A DNA stretch of 6,992 nucleotides from an uncultured Opitutia bacterium. Its GTDB lineage: Bacteria; Verrucomicrobiota; Verrucomicrobiia; Opitutales; UBA953. Shown here piece after piece: positions 6,934 through 6,992 of this stretch (its first letter is position 1; the number at the start of each line of letters is the position of its first letter). Location of the stretch: NCBI GenBank assembly GCA_903924185.1, contig CAIYAN010000377.1:1-6992 (forward strand), written 5' to 3'. The notes below the pieces were generated by a model. It saw only the letters and a list, made by a program, of their open reading frames with translations. It had not been told where the DNA came from and did no database searches. A program made the translations under genes and the position numbers.

Positions 6934-6992
6934 ATGCCAAAGAAAAAGAAGCCCGCTCCTAAGTCCGCTACCCGTCGACCGGTCAAGCCGGC
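6934..6992 (+). CDS. Start of an unidentified gene, lysine-rich N-terminus (partial)
   Basis: The ATG at 6934 opens a frame that stays open for 19 complete codons to the window edge. It reads MPKKKKPAPKSATRRPVKP, a strongly basic Lys/Pro/Ala tail. Such tails occur on nucleic-acid-binding proteins (histone-like, DksA-like or ribosome-associated) and on some membrane-anchored proteins, so no function can be assigned. It lies 53 bases after the aas-like stop on the same strand. No Shine-Dalgarno sequence is visible; the nearest signal is TATTTT seven bases upstream. It could be chance, but the composition looks coding. Confidence 0.5.
   Translation, partial: MPKKKKPAPKSATRRPVKP

Overview
The window looks like ordinary chromosomal DNA from a GC-rich, Gram-negative-type bacterium. 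An export signal, a periplasmic-type solute-binding protein and an Aas-type lysophospholipid enzyme all fit a diderm envelope. The protein style and the near absence of Shine-Dalgarno sites suggest Verrucomicrobiota (Opitutae-like), but that is an impression from memory, not something the sequence proves. No RNA genes, mobile elements, CRISPR arrays or long repeats were seen.

Minus strand, 4480 down to 52: a tightly packed operon for a Yej-type peptide/oligopeptide ABC importer, in transcription order yejB-like permease, yejE-like permease, yejA-like binding protein. Both junctions are 4-base ATGA overlaps. No ATPase (YejF) gene lies in the window; only 51 bases remain after the binding protein's stop, so it may lie just beyond position 1 or elsewhere. 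Both permeases are longer than their E. coli counterparts. Each carries an extra, strand-rich, extracytoplasmic stretch of roughly 80-100 residues in the loop between the first and second membrane helices, and the two stretches share a short similar motif. This is the most unusual feature of the window.

Positions 4481-4573: a 93-base divergent intergenic region with weak candidate promoters facing each way and several GGTC tetramers.

Plus strand, 4574-6880: a two-domain acyltransferase/acyl-ACP synthetase of the Aas type (lysophospholipid re-acylation), probably starting at GTG. A 53-base gap follows with a weak hairpin and a -10-like box. Then the start of another gene (6934 onward) with a lysine-rich N-terminus runs off the window.

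The importer would bring peptides (possibly cell-wall peptides) across the inner membrane. The Aas-like enzyme would repair inner-membrane phospholipids. The two units are divergent and no functional link is shown beyond adjacency.
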